A stretch of 20,110 bases of DNA from Bacteroidales bacterium (GTDB lineage Bacteria > Bacteroidota > Bacteroidia > Bacteroidales > UBA932), in contig JAEDMF010000011.1 of the NCBI GenBank assembly GCA_016303175.1, positions 1 through 20,110 on the forward strand. Direction: 5' to 3'. Positions 1 through 7,549 of this stretch are shown piece by piece. The notes under the pieces are model-generated. The model saw only the letters and a program-made list of their open reading frames with translations. It did no database searches and was not told the origin of the DNA. Both the position numbers and the translations under genes were made by a program. Within the stretch, counting starts at the first letter, position 1. Each line of letters starts with the position of its first letter.

Positions 1-753
1 CCAGGCACCCTGGTGCGGTCCGTGTATGTCGGTGGAACCCTGATGAAGCACACGTCTGTATTCATAGGGCCCGTAAACATTCCTTGAACGGAGCACAACC
101 TGCCACCCTTCCTTCACACCGCCTGAAGGGGCAAATATGTAATACCAGCCGTCCCTCTTGTAGAATTTGGGGCCTTCAATCGTATCGTCATCACTTTTCT
201 TGCCGTCGAAGACCAGAATCTGCTCACCTTCAATGCGGGTACATTCCCCGTCAAGTTCGCACACCGCAAGCACGCTCTTGAAACCAGCGCGGCTGCCGGC
301 CCAGGCGTGTACGAGATAAATGCGGCCGTCATCATCCTGCAGCGGACAGGGGTCTATGATGCCCCGCCCCTTCCACACGTGTACAGGCTCACTCCACTTC
401 CCGGCAGGATGGTCAGCGTGTATCTGGAACACCCCATAATCCGGATCACCCCAGAATATCCAATATTTGCCGTTGAAGTAGCGTATGGCCGGTGCCCATA
501 CGCCGCAGCCGTGCCTTGGAGTGTCAAACACATCCACCGGCGAAAGGGAACGGGGGATGCCGGCATTTACTATCTCCCAATTGACGAGGTCGGCAGAATG
601 CAGTATCTGCAAACCGGGGATACAATTGAACGAACTGGACACCATCCAGTATTCCCCATCCACACAAATGGCATCGGGGTCGGAATAATCAGAGTGGAGT
701 ATAGGATTGACAAAACCTGTGAACAACAGGCTGAAAAGCATCAAATATTTCAT
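1..753 (-). CDS. GH43 family glycosidase, 5' part only (probable alpha-L-arabinofuranosidase or beta-xylosidase)
   Basis: The first 251 codons are present; the 3' end lies beyond base 1. The protein starts MKYLMLFSLLFTGF, a short hydrophobic leader, and runs straight into NPILHSDYSDPDA, the first strand of a five-bladed GH43 propeller. All three family catalytic acids are placed as expected: general base Asp25 in YSDPDA, pKa-modulating Asp134 in GIIDPCPL, and general acid Glu193 in TIEGPKF. WAPAIRYFNGKYW and TDIHGPHQGAW are also typical. The overall pattern resembles subfamily 12, whose known members act mostly on arabinofuranosyl or xylosyl residues; that subfamily call is from memory and less certain than the family. 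The start ATG shares one base with the stop of the upstream gene (TAATG), implying coupled translation. It would act in the periplasm or at the surface on side chains of the target glycan. Confidence 0.88.
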   Translation of the reverse strand, partial: MKYLMLFSLLFTGFVNPILHSDYSDPDAICVDGEYWMVSSSFNCIPGLQILHSADLVNWEIVNAGIPRSLSPVDVFDTPRHGCGVWAPAIRYFNGKYWIFWGDPDYGVFQIHADHPAGKWSEPVHVWKGRGIIDPCPLQDDDGRIYLVHAWAGSRAGFKSVLAVCELDGECTRIEGEQILVFDGKKSDDDTIEGPKFYKRDGWYYIFAPSGGVKEGWQVVLRSRNVYGPYEYRRVLHQGSTDIHGPHQGAW

Positions 754-2003
754 TATTTCCGATTTACAGTTACATTGATTTCCTGGACAGCACATTTGTA
801 TTGCGCATCCCCATCGGCTTCCACGCAGAATGTAATTCCCCTCCACATCCTTTCGGGATCCCTGCCGAAATAATCAGTATCGACCTTGAAGCGGTTTTCC
901 CCTATCTGTACGGCTGGCCCTGAAATGAGGACCACGCGAGGCTTGACATCGGCGTGGGCATCGCAGGACCGATTACGGGTCGAATCCACAAAAAAAGGCT
1001 CGAACTCAAGAATCTCTTCAGATGAACTGCAGGTAATCTTCACGTGAGCATCAGGATTATATACTAGAGTCTTTCCGTTCAATCTTGCAGATACATACTG
1101 CATCTTCTTGCCGACAGACTCCCTGTAGCGGCGGGCTGTCCAATCCCTCATAAACTCGTCAAAATACCAGAAACAATCGTGCGGGTCATCAGTGAGGTGG
1201 CCATCTGCATACCAGCGGGAGAACAGCACCCCACCTTGACCATTGTAGGACAAGGCCTTGGAAATGAAAGCCGCGATATACATCTGGGTATCTTCACAAA
1301 AGTCGAAATGTCCTTTCTGGGCATCACAAAGAAAGGATATCCGGGAATCGGGATACATCATCCTGAAAGCCAGGGCAGGATTGACCCTTGCCTCCCACCA
1401 CTCATACTCTCCTTCTATCATCAGGCCGGGGATACGGTCTATATTTGCCGTACGTCCCCATTCCACATTTGCGCGTCCATATCCGCAGAGATTGGTCCTG
1501 GGAGCATCTCCGTGATATGAAACGATGCACAGCACCCGCCCGGGATTGAAAGCGGCAAAATTCCAGGGAAAAGTGGCCTGGGCAGAATGGCCGAAAGGAA
1601 TGATAGGGGCTGTCTCCAGTTCAGGATGGGAAGTTTCTGCCGCAAAGCGGGACATGACGGCATTGAATCTGTCCTGGCAGTTGTGGCCGTCAGCATCCCT
1701 GACACTCATATCCCAATTCTGGGAACCTCTCTGGACGAATGCCATCGCAACCCCGAGTTTGTCCATTTCCGCAAGAAAGACCGGGCTGCGGAAAAGCACT
1801 TCTTCCGTCATGTTCTGATGGCAATACAGGACCGCCCTCACCTCATCCCCTCCACGGGGAAGGCGCAGATATGCTTTATGTCCGTCAATCAGAGCTTCGG
1901 ACTTAGGGCTGGTGCTGACAACGGCATCAAAGCTGGGCACCTGACCCACGGAAGACAAAGCACAACAGCAGAAAAGAACAAAACACAAGAATTCCCTGCG
2001 CAT
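753..2003 (-). CDS. Secreted alpha/beta-hydrolase, putative carbohydrate esterase
   Basis: This 416-residue protein has an N-terminal signal sequence (hydrophobic up to about residue 20, with a Cys-rich core and a likely cut near SSVGQ). Residues about 40-290 look like an alpha/beta-hydrolase core: VLYCHQN could form the oxyanion region, PFGHSAQA is a G-H-S-A-Q nucleophile elbow with Ser140, and KGHFDF supplies a late His232. Glu199 or Glu201 in EGEYEWWE sits where the acid of the triad often lies; that assignment is a guess. About 100 further residues (roughly 300-416) form a C-terminal extension I do not recognise. I cannot place it in a named carbohydrate esterase family. Its place between GH88 (4-base gap) and GH43 (1-base overlap) suggests it removes acyl groups, such as acetyl or another ester, from the glycan. 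Deacylase, peptidase-like or inactive roles remain possible. Confidence 0.72.
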   Translation of the reverse strand: MRREFLCFVLFCCCALSSVGQVPSFDAVVSTSPKSEALIDGHKAYLRLPRGGDEVRAVLYCHQNMTEEVLFRSPVFLAEMDKLGVAMAFVQRGSQNWDMSVRDADGHNCQDRFNAVMSRFAAETSHPELETAPIIPFGHSAQATFPWNFAAFNPGRVLCIVSYHGDAPRTNLCGYGRANVEWGRTANIDRIPGLMIEGEYEWWEARVNPALAFRMMYPDSRISFLCDAQKGHFDFCEDTQMYIAAFISKALSYNGQGGVLFSRWYADGHLTDDPHDCFWYFDEFMRDWTARRYRESVGKKMQYVSARLNGKTLVYNPDAHVKITCSSSEEILEFEPFFVDSTRNRSCDAHADVKPRVVLISGPAVQIGENRFKVDTDYFGRDPERMWRGITFCVEADGDAQYKCAVQEINVTVNRK

Positions 2004-2007
2004 GACA

Positions 2008-3195
2008 TTAGTTTTTCGATTTGAGCCTCAGCAAAGCTTCAATATAATAATAGTCTGCGTAGATGATGGAATAATCTATCTCGCTGCCTGCCGGACGGTG
2101 ACCGGTGGAATGCAGCAGGAAGGCATCATTGGTGCCCACTGCATTGTAGTTGTCATGCAGGGAACGCAGCATTTTGACTGCGGCATCGTGATAGCGCCTT
2201 CCGTCGGGAACATAATCCTCAAGTTCGAGCAGGGCCGAAGCCACTACTGCCGCCGCCGAGGCATCCCGGCTGACATTAGGAATTTCCGGATCCATAAAGT
2301 CCCAGTAGGGCACCATATCCTCAGGCAGCCTGTCCAGATATGCATCAGTTATCTTGCACACAAAATCCAGATAACGCTGCTCGCGGGTAAAACGGTAGCA
2401 CATCGTGTATCCGTATATGCCCCAAGCCTGTCCCCTGGCCCACATTGAATCATCGCTGTAACCCTGATGAGTGCAACTGTACTTGTGTTTGCCGCTTACA
2501 CTGTCATATACAGCCACGTGATAGGAAGTCCCGTCGGGCCGGAAATTGTATTTCATAGTTGTGTCGGCGTGCATGACGGCAATGTCCCGGAGTTCGGGCC
2601 GGCCGCCGTTCTGAGCCGCCCAGAACAGGGTCTCAAGGTTGATGAGGTTGTCCATTATGGTATTGTGACCTCCGAAGGCGGGAATTTCACGGGGCCAGGA
2701 AAGCAATGTGCCCACGGCAGGGTTGAAAAGCTCTGCAAGCCTTTCCGCCGTCTCCAGGACTAAGGTGCGGTAATATTCCTCGCCGGTGAGCCTGTAGGCA
2801 TTGCCGCAGCTGGGGAAAATGATGAAACCGACGTCGTGGTCGTAGGCAGGCTGCTTCGCTATGAACTCCAGGGCTTCGGTATAGTGGGCGGCCATTTTCC
2901 GCAACTGTCCGTCGCCGGACGCCTCGTAGGCATACCAAAGTACTCCGGGCCAGAATCCTTCGGTCCAGAGTTCCTGACTTACTTCCCTGCAACTCCATAC
3001 ACTGTCTCCAGGAGCTATGTTTCTGGGAGAGTGCATATTATCCCCGTCAAGATGGGACAATGCCAGACGTGTCTGTCCTATGCACTGCTCCAGTGCCACA
3101 GACGCAAAATCCGCCTCACTGCTGCACGAAGCGCCTGCAAGCAGCACAAGTACAGGCATAATGATGTTCTTACAATATCGTATCATAGTTTTCAT
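2008..3195 (-). CDS. GH88 unsaturated glucuronyl hydrolase
   Basis: The 395-residue protein matches the GH88 (alpha/alpha)6-barrel family in length and motifs. These enzymes hydrate the 4,5-double bond of the unsaturated uronic acid left at the non-reducing end by polysaccharide lyases, which releases the terminal sugar. The two key family aspartates appear to be Asp121 in YDHDVGF and Asp182 in NTIMDNLINLETLFW. Further hallmarks are CTHQGYSDDSMWARGQAWG, DASAAAVVASALLEL and the C-terminal EIDYSIIYADYYYIEALLRL. The N-terminus is a signal sequence ending in LLAGASC, so it is probably a lipoprotein facing the periplasm, although the lipobox is imperfect. The start overlaps the stop of the lyase gene by four bases (ATGA). 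It would act directly after the two lyases of this operon. GH105 is a related alternative, but the motifs favour GH88. Confidence 0.92.
   Translation of the reverse strand: MKTMIRYCKNIIMPVLVLLAGASCSSEADFASVALEQCIGQTRLALSHLDGDNMHSPRNIAPGDSVWSCREVSQELWTEGFWPGVLWYAYEASGDGQLRKMAAHYTEALEFIAKQPAYDHDVGFIIFPSCGNAYRLTGEEYYRTLVLETAERLAELFNPAVGTLLSWPREIPAFGGHNTIMDNLINLETLFWAAQNGGRPELRDIAVMHADTTMKYNFRPDGTSYHVAVYDSVSGKHKYSCTHQGYSDDSMWARGQAWGIYGYTMCYRFTREQRYLDFVCKITDAYLDRLPEDMVPYWDFMDPEIPNVSRDASAAAVVASALLELEDYVPDGRRYHDAAVKMLRSLHDNYNAVGTNDAFLLHSTGHRPAGSEIDYSIIYADYYYIEALLRLKSKN
3192..3195 (-). other. ATGA stop-start overlap, lyase to GH88
   Basis: The TGA stop of the heparinase-fold lyase (3194-3192) overlaps the ATG of GH88 (3195-3193). 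This links production of the lyase to the enzyme that consumes its unsaturated products. An internal ATG three codons later is possible but less natural. Confidence 0.82.
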
Positions 3196-5606
3196 TTGAG
3201 TTTCTTGCCGTCGATTTTGACTTTACATACAGCCGTGCTCTCTACCTTCCAGCTGCCGCTTTCCTTCATCAGAGATACTGTATTCTCCTCCCCGGAATTG
3301 ATGTCCACCCTTGTCCCGTCAGACAGGATGCAGGAGAGCCTTCTGCCGCGCAGCAGCACTCTTTCAGGGCATATCACAGCCAATGAACCGTCCATCAGCA
3401 GTCCTTCTCCGGAAACACGGTCGGAGCAGACCGATGAAATAATCCTGTGCACTGTGCCGTCACCGAATGTTACCGTAATCTGTTCGCAGTCACCTCCCTT
3501 GAAGTCCACGGAACTTATCCTGACGGTATCTCCCGTCTGATAAGGCTGGTACACAACAACAAAAGGCCGGTCCCACGCCTCGCCATACTGCCTTGTCACA
3601 AAAGTCCGGCAAGGCTCCCCATAGGCATCGTAGGGCATGGTTCGGGTACCCCTGAATGCATTGATTTTGGGAGAAAGAGCCGTAAAGAAGCGTCTGTCTT
3701 CATCTCCTTTGGCCCAGAACTTCATTCCGTTCTCACCGCCGCCGGGCAGGTTCATCGTGAATTTGCCCGTCACCGTCTGCCCGCACAGGGCTGAACGCTT
3801 GTCCCACAAGTAGGAATACGCATAAATGGAGGCTCCAGCAAAGGACAACTCTTCCGTAGCTTCCAGACCAAGTTCCTCCCCGTCGGCACGGGAAAGTTCG
3901 AGGGATGTGCCTATGTTATGATAGAAATAATCGTGGAAACGGTCTCCGCCTTCGCGTTTGCCAGAGCGGAAAATATCCACATAATAACCGCATTCGCCGT
4001 GGGCAGTCACCATCACGAGCTGGCGTCGCTGGTCAGAATAAGTCTCAGGCTCCAGAAAGGAGAAATCTCCGTACATTATGCCCTCCTGGTACTCTCTGAC
4101 CAAAGGCTCGGGATAGCAGGAAAGCAATTTGAAGGGATGGTGGGACTGCATGTGGGTATAGGAAGAAACGCCGTCCACGCAGACTGTATTGTGAGCAGGG
4201 AACTGGGCATAATATTCCGAATGGTCGAGGGCTGTGTAGGAAGAGCCTCTGCCGGAATCTACACCCTGGACATAACCTTTGCCGTAAAGTTCCATTGAAA
4301 TGCCGTTGGCGTGCATGTGATTGCCTTCGGAGCCCGCCACACTCATCATCAGGGAGTTTGCGGGGTCATTTCCACTGCGGGCGGCGAACCAGCTCACGCC
4401 CGGGCTCCAGAACACGGGGGTCTGCCAGTCGGACATATCTCCTTCAAGTTCAACGAAATACTTGCGTTTGGACGGGGTATAGTAAGTATCTCCCCAGGAT
4501 GTCATCATACCGTTGGGGAAATAATACTGCGGTATGGTCCTTATAGCCTTTTCCAGCACCGGATAATGGTCCTGAAGCCTGATACCCATCTTATGCTCCA
4601 CCAGGTTAACAAAAGAAGAAAACTCCTCCATGACCATAGTGGAATAGTTGGGGCATTCGGTCCAGACACCTGCTTCCTTGTCGAAGCCGTAGTCTATGAG
4701 CTTGCCTATGGACCATTGTCTTATCGAATTCCCGTTCAATATCTCATTCAGATACCAGCGTCTGCCCCTGCCGTCCGCATAGGATTCATCATCCCGGATA
4801 ACCATAGCCGCGCGCAGCACGAACTGGGCCTGAATGAGATTCCAGTTATTGTGGGGCACACCGCCCGCAATAATGGCATCCATCCACTTGCGGAAGGCAT
4901 TTTCATAAATGTCAATCCTGTCCGCATAACGAACCGAAAGATAATCATGCAGATAATCATAGCACTCCGCACAAGGCACAATGACATTTTCGTGAATCAC
5001 TTCAAAGGAAGTCGGGCCCACAAGAGTCTGCTGGTGGCCGTGAGCCAGATCCACAGGAATGTCACGCCAATAGATACCCTGCATATAGGTATCGAAGAGG
5101 ACGGCAGCCAACTCGGCATATTTCCCGCCCCTGCCCAGATGGTACAGGGCTGCGGCATCCCTGGCTATGGACATTATCTCATTGTTGATAGACCCAGCGG
5201 CACCTCCGGTCAATTTGGGGTCAACCCAGGCTTCAGTGCCGTCCTTCTTGTTGATCATCCACATTCCTAGGCTGTCCTGATAGGGAGGAACATCTTCCAA
5301 TGCAGGACGGCGCCAGGCACTCTCTCCTCCCCTGTTTGCAACATAACGGACAGTGGGTACGGGAGCAGGGGCTCCGCCGGCATGGTGGAACTGTTCCCCT
5401 TCTATGAACACTTCGGTGGCGTGGCTGTCCCAATACATCTGCAAGCGTGAGCGCAGGGCTTCAGGATCGGAAAGCCAACGGTCCACACGATGCACGGCCT
5501 TGGCCTCATCCTTGAAAATGGCACCGTCAGAAAGTCTGGGATAGGCAGTATCCAACTTGGGTACGGCAATCTGCAGCAGAAAGGCAGTCAAAAAGGCAAT
5601 TTTCAT
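3192..5606 (-). CDS. Heparinase II/III-fold polysaccharide lyase (family unassigned)
   Basis: An 804-residue secreted protein: short signal sequence (MKIAFLTAFLLQIAV), an alpha/alpha-toroid domain to about residue 390, then a beta-sandwich region typical of the heparinase II/III group (PL12, 15, 17, 21, 33). The sandwich carries the hallmark stretch GSEGNHMHANGISMELYG, with His430 and His432, followed by a Tyr-rich segment and FPAHNTVCVDG. The toroid holds PHNNWNLIQAQF, the usual place of the Asn that neutralises the uronate. The family cleaves uronic-acid glycosides by beta-elimination. The wording around the HMHAN motif reminds me most of PL33-like sequences, but I cannot separate PL15, PL17, PL33 or a new family by eye. 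The four-base overlaps with GH97 upstream and GH88 downstream tie it to the pathway; GH88 would take its unsaturated products. A periplasmic exo- or oligosaccharide lyase is the likeliest role. Confidence 0.85.
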   Translation of the reverse strand: MKIAFLTAFLLQIAVPKLDTAYPRLSDGAIFKDEAKAVHRVDRWLSDPEALRSRLQMYWDSHATEVFIEGEQFHHAGGAPAPVPTVRYVANRGGESAWRRPALEDVPPYQDSLGMWMINKKDGTEAWVDPKLTGGAAGSINNEIMSIARDAAALYHLGRGGKYAELAAVLFDTYMQGIYWRDIPVDLAHGHQQTLVGPTSFEVIHENVIVPCAECYDYLHDYLSVRYADRIDIYENAFRKWMDAIIAGGVPHNNWNLIQAQFVLRAAMVIRDDESYADGRGRRWYLNEILNGNSIRQWSIGKLIDYGFDKEAGVWTECPNYSTMVMEEFSSFVNLVEHKMGIRLQDHYPVLEKAIRTIPQYYFPNGMMTSWGDTYYTPSKRKYFVELEGDMSDWQTPVFWSPGVSWFAARSGNDPANSLMMSVAGSEGNHMHANGISMELYGKGYVQGVDSGRGSSYTALDHSEYYAQFPAHNTVCVDGVSSYTHMQSHHPFKLLSCYPEPLVREYQEGIMYGDFSFLEPETYSDQRRQLVMVTAHGECGYYVDIFRSGKREGGDRFHDYFYHNIGTSLELSRADGEELGLEATEELSFAGASIYAYSYLWDKRSALCGQTVTGKFTMNLPGGGENGMKFWAKGDEDRRFFTALSPKINAFRGTRTMPYDAYGEPCRTFVTRQYGEAWDRPFVVVYQPYQTGDTVRISSVDFKGGDCEQITVTFGDGTVHRIISSVCSDRVSGEGLLMDGSLAVICPERVLLRGRRLSCILSDGTRVDINSGEENTVSLMKESGSWKVESTAVCKVKIDGKKLK
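5603..5606 (-). other. ATGA stop-start overlap, GH97 to heparinase-fold lyase
   Basis: The TGA stop of GH97 (5605-5603) and the ATG of the lyase (5606-5604) share bases. This is the standard four-base arrangement for translational re-initiation. Confidence 0.85.
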
Positions 5607-7549
5607 AGCACAGTGTTCTTTTTCAAAGCCTTGGTCACTCTGAGGTCGGCCGGTGTCGCAGGTGTGAAGATGGCGGCGGCACCACCCTTGGGCAGGAGTC
5701 TGAAATTCAATATGGAGGTTGATGACACGATGTACTTCCTGACCGCAACCTTGGTGGGGGTATCCACGGCAGGATCATCGCTATAAAGGGTCATCAGATA
5801 TTTCGTGCCGTCCTTGAGGAAGGATGCGCCGAAGGTCAGGTCAGCTCCCTCATCGCAGGCAATTGCTCCGAGGAACCAGCTGTCGCCGCTTCGGCGTACT
5901 ACGGCAGCACTGCGGGCGATGTCATCATTTACGACACGGGTCTCGTCCCATACGGTAGGCACGGCATCAAAGAAAGCCAGTTCGGGAGTTTCCTTTATGC
6001 GGGCTGGCGTATCATACCAATACAAAGTCTGCAAAGGTGAAAAATACATCACCGGCAGGGCCAGCTGGTGGGCGTGGGTGGTTTTCAGGCGGGGATCGAA
6101 ATAGCACACGGTATAATCCGCCGCACCGCACAGCATACGGGTGAAAGGCAGTATGGTGTTGTGGGTAGCGGAGGGAAATTCCTCATTTCCGCATATTCCT
6201 TCCTGGGTCAGCAGGTTGGGATATGTGCGGGAATAACCAGTAGGCCTGTATTCATCGTGGATATTGACCATTATGCGGTTGTCTGCGGCATCACGTACAA
6301 GGCCGTGCACCCAGTCTGCCCAATGCTGGCTGGTAAAATGCACGAAACCGAACTTGACACCGGCGAGACCCCATTTGCGGTAAGTCTCGAAAAGATGCCT
6401 GCCCTGCTTCTGGAGGGCGTGCTGGTTCACATACACCCAGATTCCGACTCCGCGTGCCTTGCCGTACTCCACTATTTCTTCCATATTGAAGGGCACAACA
6501 ACCTCTGTCGCATCCGATGCGAAGTCAAAGGAAGGGCCGTACCATTTCCAGTCATACAGGATGTACTGCATATTGTGTTTCGCCGCAAAATCAATGCAGG
6601 CCTTGGAGTTGGCGTCGGTAAGGCGCGTCTCACGTATAATCTTGCCGGGCCTGATCCAGGATTCGTCGGCAATCTTTGAAGCCTCGTTGAGGTTGAGTAC
6701 CATATAGTTGTTCTCCAGCAGGGCACCCAGCCTGCCGGCGGCCATCACATACCTCCAGGGGAAATTGTAGGGGGTCACAAGGTCCGTGGCATCGTCATTG
6801 AGCGAAGTCACTATGGTATTGGGTTTGGTTGCGCTCAAACGCAATTTGCCTCTCGGGAAATCCACCACGGCAGCTTCACCCACCGCAGCATACAGGCCGC
6901 CGGGCAGTTCGAGGGTAAGGGGCCTTTCGGCATCCTCGGGCCAATTCTCCAGAGGCAGCCTGTTGTAGCCGGACTGGGCCCAGGCGGCGTGCCAGGCATA
7001 GGTTCCTCCGGGCAGGCGGAATTCCGTATTCTCAGCCTTTATCCTGTGGTAGAGGGCTGTGGGATGCATGGGCAATATGTAACGGAAGGCAATACCTTCA
7101 TCGTATGCCCTGAACTCGATGTCCAGGGAACATTCGCTGCTGTCGTTCTTCACGAAATGAAGTATCAGACCGTTGCAGGCGTCACGCACCAGGGAACATT
7201 CTCCGTAAGCATTATGCCAGGTCGTGTCCCTTGCATAGGTCTCAGTACCAGAAAGAATGAGATTGTCGAACCATTTGTCAAGTTTCGGAACAGAACGCTT
7301 GCCGGTGGCCATCTCCCAAGTATGGTTGTCAACCGTGAGATCCAGGGATGAAGGGAGGATGACATCCTGGCCGCAATGCCGGAAGCTGTAGGTGATTTCC
7401 GTATTCCCGGAGGCATTCTTTGTCACCTCTACCTTTGCCGCATTGCGGGAATCGGGAGATGTGACGGTGAAGGACTGTGCGACGGAAGGAATGGTCACGA
7501 AAGCAAGCAGCAGCGCGCCAAAAAAACTAATTCTCTTTGTCTTTTCCAT
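5603..7549 (-). CDS. GH97 family alpha-glycosidase (SusB-like inverting type inferred)
   Basis: The start chosen is the ATG at 7549, giving 648 residues that begin MEKTKRISFFGALLLAF, a good signal peptide ending near SVAQ. A longer in-frame reading from a GTG at 7636 would place non-signal residues before it. The domain order is GH97: N-terminal beta-sandwich (about 25-270), a (beta/alpha)8 barrel and a C-terminal beta-domain. Barrel motifs include YDWKWYGPSFDF, GVKFGFVHF, HDEYRPTGYSRTYPN and PELAFFDAVPTVWDE. Retaining GH97 enzymes have an Asp nucleophile in the first of these barrel strands; here the position is Gly401, as in inverting SusB. Asp432 and Asp485 seem to stand where SusB has its two base glutamates. 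Known members act on alpha-glucosides or alpha-galactosides; the linkage cannot be decided here. It overlaps the HTCS gene by 23 bases and the following lyase gene by four. Confidence 0.9.
   Translation of the reverse strand: MEKTKRISFFGALLLAFVTIPSVAQSFTVTSPDSRNAAKVEVTKNASGNTEITYSFRHCGQDVILPSSLDLTVDNHTWEMATGKRSVPKLDKWFDNLILSGTETYARDTTWHNAYGECSLVRDACNGLILHFVKNDSSECSLDIEFRAYDEGIAFRYILPMHPTALYHRIKAENTEFRLPGGTYAWHAAWAQSGYNRLPLENWPEDAERPLTLELPGGLYAAVGEAAVVDFPRGKLRLSATKPNTIVTSLNDDATDLVTPYNFPWRYVMAAGRLGALLENNYMVLNLNEASKIADESWIRPGKIIRETRLTDANSKACIDFAAKHNMQYILYDWKWYGPSFDFASDATEVVVPFNMEEIVEYGKARGVGIWVYVNQHALQKQGRHLFETYRKWGLAGVKFGFVHFTSQHWADWVHGLVRDAADNRIMVNIHDEYRPTGYSRTYPNLLTQEGICGNEEFPSATHNTILPFTRMLCGAADYTVCYFDPRLKTTHAHQLALPVMYFSPLQTLYWYDTPARIKETPELAFFDAVPTVWDETRVVNDDIARSAAVVRRSGDSWFLGAIACDEGADLTFGASFLKDGTKYLMTLYSDDPAVDTPTKVAVRKYIVSSTSILNFRLLPKGGAAAIFTPATPADLRVTKALKKNTVL
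7527..7549 (-). other. 23-base overlap of HTCS 3' end and GH97 start
   Basis: The GH97 ATG at 7549-7547 lies in a different frame inside the last codons of the HTCS gene, whose TAG stop is at 7529-7527. The signal peptide that begins at this ATG supports it as the real start. Such an overlap suggests translational coupling, so GH97 output would depend partly on ribosomes finishing the regulator. Confidence 0.75.

Noticed and set aside
4311..5270. A 319-codon plus-strand open frame
   Set aside because: It lies wholly opposite the heparinase-fold lyase gene, and its translation shows no family motif.
7520..7526. A run of seven A's inside the GH97 signal-peptide coding region as a possible phase-variable tract
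   Set aside because: Seven bases is short for slippage, the run encodes ordinary Ser-Phe-Phe residues, and PUL switching in this group is known mainly through DNA inversion. No inverted repeats were noticed around it.
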